This document shows positions 24,701-36,700 of a stretch of DNA of 64,000 nucleotides, piece by piece. Made by a program: the position numbers and the translations under genes. Within the stretch, counting starts at the first letter, position 1, and each line of letters starts with the position of its first letter. The stretch spans positions 76,935,214-76,999,213 of the forward strand of contig OX457027.1 in the NCBI GenBank assembly GCA_949752745.1, given 5' to 3'. The stretch is from Protula sp. h YS-2021 (Eukaryota > Annelida > Polychaeta > Sabellida > Serpulidae). The notes beneath the pieces were generated by a model. It ran no database searches. It saw nothing but the letters and a program-made list of their open reading frames with translations, and was not told where the DNA came from.

Positions 24701-27700
24701 CTTACATTAACAAACACCAGGCTACTGAATGGAAATGTTGGTCTTCTAGGCTTTTTAAACATTCACTGCGCATATGAAATGTATGTTGGAGTGATTCTGT
24801 TATATTAACATTACGCGTTTGTAATGTTATCGTTGCGTGAGATCGTGATCAATTAATTCAGGGGTGACGGAAGAATGCGGGGGTGGGTGGGGGGGAAGGG
24901 GGTGCGGACGAGTATTTCTTCAATATAAATGCCTGGTGTGTATGTCCAGCGGCAGGAAAAAGTGATGATAGAGCTGGATGGGGGAAGCATGGAGGGTAAC
25001 AGCGAGGGGGATGTGCACGACGCACGGAACAGCGGGCCAGAGAACAGCGGGCCGGAGGACGTGGACGATTCGCCGCCTGAGGTCACTAGGAAGAAAGCCG
25101 CCAGAAAGAGGTCTCATTTTGTCGGTTCTCCATAGTATGCTAGCCCTGTTTATATATATATATCCTGTATTATTTGAGAGTGTGTTGGAAACGAAGTGCC
25201 GTGAAAGTAATCGAACGAGGTCGAGATTTGCTTATAACCAGTGTTTTTCCCAGAGTGCGTTTTTGCGTGATCACGCACTGAGGCTCCAAAATCACGCACT
25301 GGACCGACCCCTAGTGCGTGAATATGGTGCCGCAAAATCACGCACTCGCGTGAGATCAGTGCGTGATTTTTTTTAAATTTTTTTTCATTCAAGTTTTATG
25401 TACACTTGTTGATTTTGCACACCACAATTCTATGAGGCCTATTTTATTTCTTTCGAAAGACGAACTGGCCGTATGGGGGTAACGATAAACTAGAAACGCT
25501 TGTGTCGCATTATGGTAGCGACAAAACACCTCCCCAGACACCTAAACATCCCAGTGGTACAGTTGCACCCGCGATTATTGACGGTGAAACTACCAGACAG
25601 GAGTGCGAAAAGTTAAAAACATTAGTTCCGGCGGAAGAATACCCTCGCAATAACATGCCACGCTTGTGGCAGCTGATCTATGTTCCATACTTAAGCCTTT
25701 CCAAACCATACGGCTGACTGCGAGCGTGCCTTTAGTGTGCAGAATATTATTAAAACTAGCACGAGGAATAGACTAAGCCCGCTAAAATTGGAGCGGTTAA
25801 TGAACGTTTCTGTCGAAGGTCCAGACTTGAGAAGTTTCGATTTCGTAGCCGTTTTACCTCAATGGAAGAAAACTAGCCACAAAATATTTGCCAGATAATT
25901 TGATCAGTGATTGGGCTTGAATGGTAAAGTTATCGCGGACACTTCCTGCTGACTCTTTGAGTTTGATCACTTTGGAGCTGTTTATTATTGAAGTGTTTGT
26001 TGTTACAACTGTTTTATTTCATACTCTGAGAAGAAATCGTTGATCTCACTGGGTTTCAGTATTGTTTGATTTTTTCATGTAGATACATGTAGTTTATTTT
26101 ATTTCATTTTATTAAGTTGTTACATTCAGCTCTAATAACTTGTTCTGCGGATACACTTGTATATTTGTTGTCAATAAACCAGTGTTTCACTTTAATGACA
26201 TGTGCTTATTTCGGTAAGGTATGAACGCTTAAGTGTTACATATAGGCTCATACTCATGTAAAAAAATCACGCATTCATGTCCAAAAATGACGCACTGAAA
26301 ATTTTGGAGTGCGTGATTTCACGCACTGCACCCAAATGCTGGGAAAAACACTGTATAACTGTTATTTCTTTGCAGTGCAAAGATGTTTACTGAGATAACT
26401 TTTACTCGTCTGTGTGTTTTCTGTTATGGAAGATACAACTTGAAATTGCCAACTTCTGAACAGAAGCACAGTAAATGTTGAAATAGAGGAGGATTGCACA
26501 GTCAGCTGATTCTCATTTGCAGGGATTTTGGACCCTCGAAAGTGTCCAATGATAACTTCGTCCGGCTGAATATGAAGGCCAAGAAATATGTGCGCAAGGG
26601 TAACTTCCGGTCTGGCTCGGCGCACAAACGATTCGCGTGGAAGCAGAAGATGAAAGCAAGGAGCGAGAGCTTTGGCAGTTCCAAATGCTTTAAGTGCGGC
26701 CAAGAAGGCCACTGGGCGAAGAAGTGCAAAGGTGCGTGAAAAATGATATTTATGTTGATTTTTATGTTGTATATGGCGGAGTGTTTTATAAAAAAAAGTC
26801 CCAATTTGAATATTATCGAATATAAAAAATATGCATAAGCTTGCCAAATGATATTTATTTGATTAACGCAGTAAGCAATATGTATATAAGGTGATCACAG
26901 TACAGGGATATTGTGGCACTTTAGGCCAGGGGGAAGGCCTTTGGCCAGTTTTACTGCAAGCGAGTACAACAAGTGCCTAAGCTAATGCTAGAGAATATTG
27001 ATTTTTGTTTCTTCTTTTAGATATTATTTCAGGGCAATGCAATAGTAGGATTAGTGTTAACCAAGTTGAAATAGCTGAAGAAAGCCTTTCAGTTCATTGT
27101 CTTTTCTTCAAACCAGTGAAAGAGTTAAAGTAAGACAGCATATTGTTTCTACCAACGATGTAAGTATCTGTCTATGATCCCCCCCCCCCTCCCCCCGCAC
27201 GGGCGGCGTCAGAGTCGGTTGTGTGCAGGTGTGCGTCTTTAACATGTAGAATTAAAAAGATCTTTATTTGTGACTCGCCACAGGGCCGGCAAAGGGGAGA
27301 GCAGTGACGTCATCGTTTGACTCCTCCCGAGCAGACGACAACACTGTGGATGACGCGGACTTCCCGTCTCTCAGCCAGGCATTCAACATGGCGCGTGGTA
27401 TCAAACCCGACCAATCCGCGACGACCAAAACAGCGAGGAATTCTGGGAAGTCAAGGGCCAAAGTTGGCGCCAAGGACGGGACTGACCTTGGGAAAGAACC
27501 GAGTGATGTGGACGCCAGCGGTGGTTACGGAAGTGACGATGAGGATCCGGAAATAATCCGGACTGCGTACGAATCCGTGCCCCCACCCCCAGCCATGGAG
27601 CCGCTGTATCCGCCATTAGAAAATGGCGACATTCCAGGTGATTATAGAATGTGATTGTATCACGTAAGCAATTTCAAAGGAATCTGTAAGAAAACGAAGT

Positions 27701-30700
27701 TCTCATAACAAATAATAAGTAGTATTAAAAGCGTATAACAATACAGAGCTGGGCTTCTGACTGCAAGGGAATATCGTATCGTCCGAATATCAGTTGAGAA
27801 ACGTGAAGAAGAAAGCGGATTAATATCGTTATGATGCAAAGTGAAATATATATATATATAAAAATTAAAAGAACTTGACTTTCGCAAATTACAGATTTGC
27901 CACGGGATGTGTATAAAGCACTGAACAAGTTTGGATTTCAAGAATTTAGGGCGGGACAAGAAAAAGCCATCAAGCGAGTTCTGTGTGGTAAGAAACGAAG
28001 GCTAGGAATTAATGTGTAACCTTTTCTATTGTACCCCCTTTCTGTCTTTGTAGAATGGTTTCATATAATTTCTACATGTTCAAATAGAACTATTCCATGA
28101 AGAGTCTCCCCAGCACCTGACGATACTGAATGTTTGTGCCATCAGTGAGTAAAACATTACATTAGGTGAAAGCTTCTATACAGTAGTAGAGTAGAGTGAG
28201 TGCTGCATATTTGAGCCGCATATTTGTGAGCCGTGGCTTGGTTGCAGGGATGTCCACGCTGGTGGTGTTATCTACAGGCGCCGGCAAGTCGCTGTGTTAC
28301 CAGCTGCCTGCCTACATGTACGCCCAGCGCTCCACGTGCATCACGCTCGTCATCTCGCCCCTGGTGTCACTCATGGAGGATCAGGTAGTGTCAGCCCACT
28401 GATGTGTGCCGATAACCTCATCCCGTTTGTGTGTGCTGATTGCATTATTCCGTCTGTGTGTGCTGGTAGCCTCATCCCGTCTGTGTGTGCTGATAGCGTC
28501 GTCCCGTCTGTGTGTCCTGATTAACCCATCCCGCTGTGTGTTCTGACATTTATTTATTTAAAACATTTATAATTCGCTTATCTAAACTAGCCCTAAACTA
28601 GCCCTAAGCTAGCCCTAAGCGCCAAACATTAAAGAAAAAATAACTTAACATTAATTAAACTGATTTGGCATGGAATACTAATATGGTATAATATAAACTG
28701 AAATTTAATAATATGCAACTCTGAGCAAACAAGTCTTCAATGATTTCTTAAACATATATAAAGAAGAACAGTTTTTAATATCGTTCGGAAGCTCCGAAAG
28801 AGTATGAACACTTTGATACGGTTTAGCTAATTCACAGAGATACTCAGGCGCATGTCTTCTTGTACAATTAAAAATTAAGACTAAATTCTGAAATAACATT
28901 CTAAACTCTACTGGCGAAAAATGTGAGTCTAATAACAGCGGGGTGACGTGGTCGTATTTTTGAGCACTGTAAATTAAACGTAGGACGAAAATTGCCCTCC
29001 CTAAATGGTCTTCGCAATGCTATGGTAATACACAGATTAAGAATAGCACATTCTTACACTCACAAACACTTCTTAAGAGGTGAACCATAGCCCGAATGTA
29101 TAAGTTGTCAGGAACGGTATACAATAAAACACATCTTGATAGATTGTATAGACTTCAATCACATTCGTTCCCGTTATTATAGAGTTGACTCTATGAGAGA
29201 GCTCTTTGAAAAAGTAAATTCTAGCAAGGTCGTAGAATGTTTAAAAGAGTTTAACCTGTATTCGTATGTATAGATTACCATTAATTCTAGCGTTTTAGTG
29301 TATTCAAAATTTTATCTTATACTGAATGTTAATCAGTAAAGTATAAATGCGACAAAGTTACAAGGAATGACACAATGTGACCTGCAATAGGTTGTGGTGT
29401 CGTTAAACCAATCAAACAACTAACTGTAAATTAAACGTGCAGCAGCATTTTGGACTAGTTGCAGGCGATTCATATGACATTTATTTACACCAAACGATAT
29501 CGAATTGGAATAGTCGATGCGAGAAATCACATAAGAATGAACTAGGAGTTTTGTTGCTTCAAGGGTAAGATACATTCTAATTCTATAAATATTTCTCAGA
29601 TAGTACAGACTAGAACTGATCTTTAAATTAACAAATTTGTCCAATGACATATAGCAGTCCATAAGTGCACCAAGATGCTTAACATGTGTGGAGGAAGTGA
29701 TGTTACTTGAACCAACTTTATATCAGGTTTTGAGACTTTAGCCAAATTTTGCCAGGAACCAAATAAAATCAACTCCGTTTTTTCGTCATTCAGCTTTGAA
29801 AAGTTAGCACACATCCAGCTTTTGAATTTTGATATACACTGCTCCAGGTCGTGAAGACGTTCCTCAAGATTAGATCTGAGGTCGAAGGCAATATGCAGTT
29901 GAGAATCGTCTGCATAAAAGTGATAATTCATGTTATATCGTTAAGCAGTGTCAGACAATGGAGACACATAGACTGTGAACAACAAGGAACAAGGGACCCA
30001 GAACGGATCCTTGGGGCACCTCTTGGGATAGACAAACTGATTCCGAAGGAACTCCGTTTATAACAACGCTTTGACTGCGTTGAGAAAGATGCGACTTTAT
30101 CCGTTTCAGTGCGGATTCCACAACACCGAAACGTTTTTCAAGGCGAGAAATGAGGACACTGTGCTCAAGAGTGTCGAATCTAAAACTCAAATCTAAGAGT
30201 GCCAGTGCAACCATGGAGCACCGATCGAGAGACTGACAGCCTCAACCAGTCTTTATGTTTGCTGACAGCCTCGTCCCATCTGTGTATGATAACACCATCC
30301 CGTCTGTGTGTGCTGATAGCCTTGTCCCATCTGTGTCTGATTGCATGAGTCCGCCTGTGTGCTGATAGCCTCATCCCGTCTGTGTGTGCTGATAACCTCG
30401 TCCCATCTAGGTCTGATTGCATGAGTCCGCCTGTGTGTTGATAGACTTATCCTATCTGTGTGTGCTGATATCCTCGTCCCGTCTGTGTGTGGTGATAGCC
30501 TCCACCAGTCTTTATGTTTGCTGACAGCCACTTTCTCGCTTCGCTTGGTGATGAATCACATTTAATGGCCAAACTTCCCTGGTGAAAAATTGTTTCAACT
30601 GTTGTTAATTGGTTAAGTTGGCGTGGAAAATAAAATGAAATAAAGGAAATAAATTGTAAGAGATGAGGGAAACAAAGTGTTACACATAGTCGAGTGTTAT

Positions 30701-33700
30701 ACATTGGTGTTTCAACAGAATTGTTCACAGGTCCCACATCCAGTAGTAAAATTAGAAGCTCTGAGAATGCCAAGCTGCGAAAACGCTTAACTGTGTTGGA
30801 ATCTTTTTGAGATGTGTGCCTGGGTGTTGATGGGTGTTTACGTTTCGTTGTGTTAATAGCGTAACTGTCTTTTTACAGCTTTTTTTCCTACGTATTCATG
30901 CACGCGTTGCACCTGTGCACGTGTCATGCCTGTGCGCGTGCTGCACGTTTGCACGTGGCACACCTGTGCGTGTGTGGTTACAGGTAGCCTTGCGCCGGTG
31001 CACGTGTCATGCCTGTGCGCGTGCTGCACGTTTGCACGTGGCACACCTGTGCGTGTATGGTTACAGGTAGCTGGGTTACCGCCGGGCATCAAGGGCGCCT
31101 GTTTGCACACCAACATGACCAAAGGCCAAAGGGAGAAGGTACAATCACTACAACCACTTCTCTTTCAATTTATTGTCGCTGAAATATATGACTGTTCTAT
31201 TGCTGCTGTATCCTTACCACGGTCTTTGGACGTTTCGGCCCTTTACCATTTTGGCCCTACCATTTCGGCCCTTCGCGAAAGACGTTTCGGCCCCAACTTG
31301 GACGTTTCGGCCCTTCGGCCCTTGGTCGTTTCGGCCCTCATTTTGAATTTATTATTTTATTAGTCCCCCGCCGGGGGACTATAGTTTTCGGGTTTGTCTG
31401 TCCGTCCGTCCGTCCGTCCGTCCGTCTGTCCGTCTGTCGACACTTTTTGTTAACACACTCAAGCCTACAATTTTCCACCGATTGTTAAGATATTGTATAT
31501 ATAGGTAGTACTGGAACGAACAAGGATCGGTATTGTAAATGAGCCATGTCGGCCCAAGGACATTGGCCCAGCTGAACTTCACAAATTTTCCGAATCCTTA
31601 CTCAGTCGAATGGGTTTGTTAACACACTCAAGCCTACATTTTTCCACCGATTGTTAAGATATTGTATATATGGATAGTACTGGAACGAGCAAGGATCGGT
31701 ATTGTAAATGAGCCATGTCGGCCCAAGGACATTGGCCCAGCTGAACTTCACAAATTTTCCCAATCCTTACTCAGTCGAATGAGTTTGTTAACACACTCAA
31801 GCCTACAATTCTAGATCGATTGTTGAAATCTTTTAGATATAGGAAGTATTAGAACCAACAAAGGTCGGTATTGTAAATGAGCCCTGTCGGCCCAAGGACA
31901 TTGGCCCAGCTGAACTTCAGAAATTTTCCCAATCCTTACTCAGTTGAATGAGTTTGTTAACACACTCAAGCCTACAATTCTAGATCGATTGTTGAAATCT
32001 TTTAGATATAGGAAGTATTAGAACCAACAAAGATCGGTATTGTAAATGAGCCCTGTCGGCTCAAGGACATTGGCCCAGCTGAACTTCAGAAATTTTCACA
32101 ACCCTTACATGCTGGAATGAGTTTGTTAACACACTAAAGCCTACAATTCTAGATTGATTGTTGAAATCTTTTAGATATAGGAAGTATTAGAACCAACAAA
32201 GGTCGGTATTGTAAATGAGCCCTGTCGGCCCAAGGACATTGGGTCAGCTGAACTTCACAAATTCTCCCAATCCTTACTCAGTTGAATGAGTTTGTTAACA
32301 CACTAAAGCCTACAATTCTAGATCGATTGTTGAAATATTTTAGATATAGGAAGTATTGGAACCAACAAAAGTCCGTATTGTAAATGAGCCCTGTCGGCCC
32401 AAGGACATTGGCCCAGCTGAACTTCAGAAATTTTCACAACCTTTACATGCTGGAATGACTTTGTTAACACACTCAAGCCTACATTTCTAGTTCGATTGTT
32501 GAAATCTTTTAGATATAGGAAGTATTAGAACCAACAAAGGTCGGTATTGTAAATGAGCCCTGTCGGCCTAAGGACATTGGCCCAGCTGAACTTCAGAAAT
32601 TTTCACAACCCTTACATGCTGGAATGAGTTTGTTAACACACTAAAGCCTACAATTCTAGATCGATTGTTGAAATCTTTTAGCTATAGGAAGTATTAGAAC
32701 CAACAAAGATCGGTATTGTAAATGAGCCCTGTCGGCCCAAGGACATTGGGTCAGCTGAACTTCACAAATTCTCCCAATCCTTACTCAGTTGAATGAGTTT
32801 GTTAACACACTAAAGCCTACAATTCTAGATCGATTGTTGAAATATTTTAGATATAGGAAGTATTGGAACCAACAAAAGTCCGTATTGTAAATGAGCCCTG
32901 TCGGCCCAAGGACATTGGCCCAGCTGAACTTCAGAAATTTTCACAACCTTTACATACTGGAATGAGTTTGTTAACACACTCAAGCCTACAATTCTAGATC
33001 GATTGTTGAAATCTTTTAGCTATAGGAAGTATTGGAACCAACAAAGGTCGGTATTGTAAATGAGCCCTGTCGGCCCAAGGACATTGGGTCAGCTGAACTT
33101 CACAAATTCTCCCAATCCTTACTCAGTTGAATGAGTTTGTTAACACACTAAAGCCTACAATTCTAGATCGATTGTTGAAATATTTTAGATATAGGAAGTA
33201 TTGGAACCAACAAAAGTCCGTATTGTAAATGAGCCCTGTCGGCCCAAGGACATTGGCCCAGCTGAACTTCAGAAATTTTCACAACCTTTACATACTGGAA
33301 TGAGTTTGTTAACACACTCAAGCCTACAATTCTAGATCGATTGTTGAAATCTTTTAGCTATAGGAAGTATTGGAACCAACAAAGGTCGGTATTGTAAATG
33401 AGCCCTGTCGGCCCAAGGACATTGGGTCAGCTGAACTTCACAAATTCTCCCAATCCTTACTCAGTTGAATGAGTTTGTTAACACACTAAAGCCTACAATT
33501 CTAGATCGATTGTTGAAATATTTTAGATATAGGAAGTATTGGAACCAACAAAAGTCCGTATTGTAAATGAGCCCTGTCGGCCCAAGGACATTGGCGCAGC
33601 TGAACTTCAGAAATTTTCACAACCTTTACATGCTGGAATGAGTTTGTTAACACACTCAAGCCTACATTTCTAGTTCGATTGTTGAAATCTTTTAGATATG

Positions 33701-36700
33701 GGAAGTATTGGAACCAACAAAGGTCGGTATTGTAAATGAGCCCTGTCGGCCCAAGGACATTGGCCCAGCTGAACTTCAGAAATTTTCACAACCCTTACAT
33801 ACTGGAATGAGTTTGCTAACACACTCAAGCCTACATTTTTGGAAACAATTGGCAAAATGTTATACACATAGGTAGTATGGGTGGTAACAAGAATTGGTAT
33901 TGTAAATGAGCCATGTTGGCCCAAGGACATTGGCCCAGCTTGAATTTAAAAATCACGAATATGATACGAAGGGTAGTAGTCCAGCCTAACAAAATCAAAT
34001 ACTGGGATTGTACGGCGGGGGACATAGTCAGTTTCACTGACCTACTTGTTTTATTTATTTATTTTTTTGCGCTGCCTCAAGGAAATGATACACACCTTTT
34101 TTTGTTCCTTAATTTTATCTTCAAAGCCTATAACGCGCAATATTTTACACACCACATTTTAGACATTTATAACTCCCTTACAAAAAAAACAATGTGCAAT
34201 GAATGACAACATGTTGCTACCCAGTAAAGCTAAGGTTTTACTCGTTGCACACCACATTTTACACGGAACATTGGTGAAATAACACCAAAAATGTAGCAAT
34301 TTATACAACTCCACAATGCATATCCTTACAACGATCCATTCGAAAGCCAAGTTAACTGTCCAAATGTTGAATAAACTACTCCTTTGTGCCGTAAATCCGC
34401 CCCACGGCCCTCAACAGCTTGGACGCCGATCTTTTGCCGTTCTGGTACTCTTCCCACAAAGAAGAATCTGTGCGTGAGGCAACGGTGCTGCACTTTTTGC
34501 TGCGGTAGGGCCGTAATTTGCCCTCAGATGCAAGTTTTTTTCTTTTACGACACGAACGACAGTTATCCATTTAAATTCACTCTTATATGCTACTTGTAAT
34601 TTATCGCCGCTTATTACAAACACGGGAGATCCTCATTCAATGCTACACAATATAAATTGCATATAACAGAAGTAGTTACCATAATCCGACACTGTGATCA
34701 GTTGAAGCATTTAATTACAATTTAAATTTCATACATTGCATTTTATACACCGGAGATCTTAAATTAAATAAGTTAATTGCAATTTTGAATAACTGACTTC
34801 ATCCCAGATTTAAAGAAGAATATTTGTCTTTTATATGACGGAGGTGACCCATGTAAAGATGTTAATCGCTCAATAAACCTCAATTATACTCTAAATGCTC
34901 TTGTGAAATCACTTTCAACATATCTTAAAAGGGTTTATAAAAAGAGTCACACGTAAAAACTGATTGCAGTTGAAAGCAGACACATTGTCCTTTATTTACT
35001 GGAGATCCCAAATTACATATGTGAAATGTTCAGCTGTACCTTTCATCACAACATAAAAGTCTTTATCTGGCCTCTTTTATTAACAGAACAGACTGAAGTT
35101 AATTTTTACCCCAAACCCCGTCCCCCTCTAAAAAAATAATAATAAAACGTCGTGCCGAATCAACCAAAAGGGTCCGAATCGGTAAAGGGCCGAACCAAGG
35201 ACGTGGTAACGTCCCCCTAAAAAAAATAATAATAATAAAACGTGGTGCCGAATCAACCAAAAAGGGCCGAATCGGTAAAGGGCCGAACCAGGGATGTGGT
35301 GCCGAATCATCTAAAAAGGGCGGAATCGGTTAAGTGCCGAATCGGTAAAGGGCCGAATCATCCAAACCCCCTCACCACTAGTTAAAATATTGCGTTTTGG
35401 ATTGAAATCAAATCAAAGATATTGTAGACTACTACAATACAGATTATGCGAAATGTTAGATTTTTTCTCCAACATATGACCTGTTCTTAGTTAAGCTGAA
35501 TAAATATATCTTTATGGTCTGACTGTATATGTATTTCAAAACGTTTGTGATCGTAGGTGACTGAGGCTGTGACCAGGGGTGACGTGCACTTTCTGCTAAT
35601 ATCGCCCGAGGCGCTGGTTGGCGGCGGGTCGCGCGGCTGTCTGCCGGGTGTGAGTAGCCTGCCACCCATTGCCTTTGCATGTATTGATGAGGCACACTGC
35701 TTGTCCGAGTGGTCGCACCATTTCCGGCCTTCCTATTTGAGGATTTGTAAGGTGCGTAAGGTTCTAATTTTAGAATAGTTTTTGTCGCACAATACTCCCA
35801 TTGCTTCTCTTTGATACTGGGTCAAGGCGTAAAAACTGTTTTGAAAAACGACTGTGTCCCTTCTGTGAAAAAGCAGTTGTTCATTAAAAAAAACCCAGAA
35901 AATTATTTGATTAAAACAAATATTTCTGCAAATTTTTTGGGGGTATTTACCACATTACCAGCGGCCGTGTTCACAAAAGTTAAACTTTCAGTGAACTGAT
36001 TCCGTTAACTGCTCCGCTGGCACCCAGCACATCCGAAAGAAAATTAACCTTACAGTGAACTGAATCCGTTAACTGCTCCGTTGGCACCCAGCACATCCGG
36101 AAGTAAATTAAAACATGTAACCAGTTTCACAAAGACAACTCCGCCTTATCTTGTTTGTGTGATACAGCTAAATCAACCGATTTTCTCATCTAGGAGTTAA
36201 GTAAAGGTAGGGAAAAGCGAGAACCAAAAGAACAGAGTAATGGATCTCAGAGTAGAATGTCTGGGACACGTGTTTGAACACTTTGAACTGTTTTGTCAAA
36301 ATTAAATAAAAAAACAGCAGTAGGAATGCTGTATTCTAAGCATTGAGGGCCTTGTTTCAGATACTGAAAGAGAAATTTGGCGTGAAATGTATCCTAGGCT
36401 TGACGGCAACTGCTACCATGGTAACAGCAGCTAGTGTATCCAAGCACCTTGGTATCCATGACTACCAGACCGCCACAATAAGGGGATTGCCCGTGCCGTC
36501 TAACTTGTATTTGTCCGTGTCGCGGGATGAGGATAGGGATGAGGTAGGTGTTCAACCTGTCAATCATTTTTCAGTGCCATTCTATTGGCTGAGCGATTCA
36601 GGCCTTTTAAAACACTTTAAACGCTGAATTAAATCAAATGAGAAAGATCTATGTAACTGAGCATATTTTGAAATTTTTACGTTTTTATGCATATTTTTTT

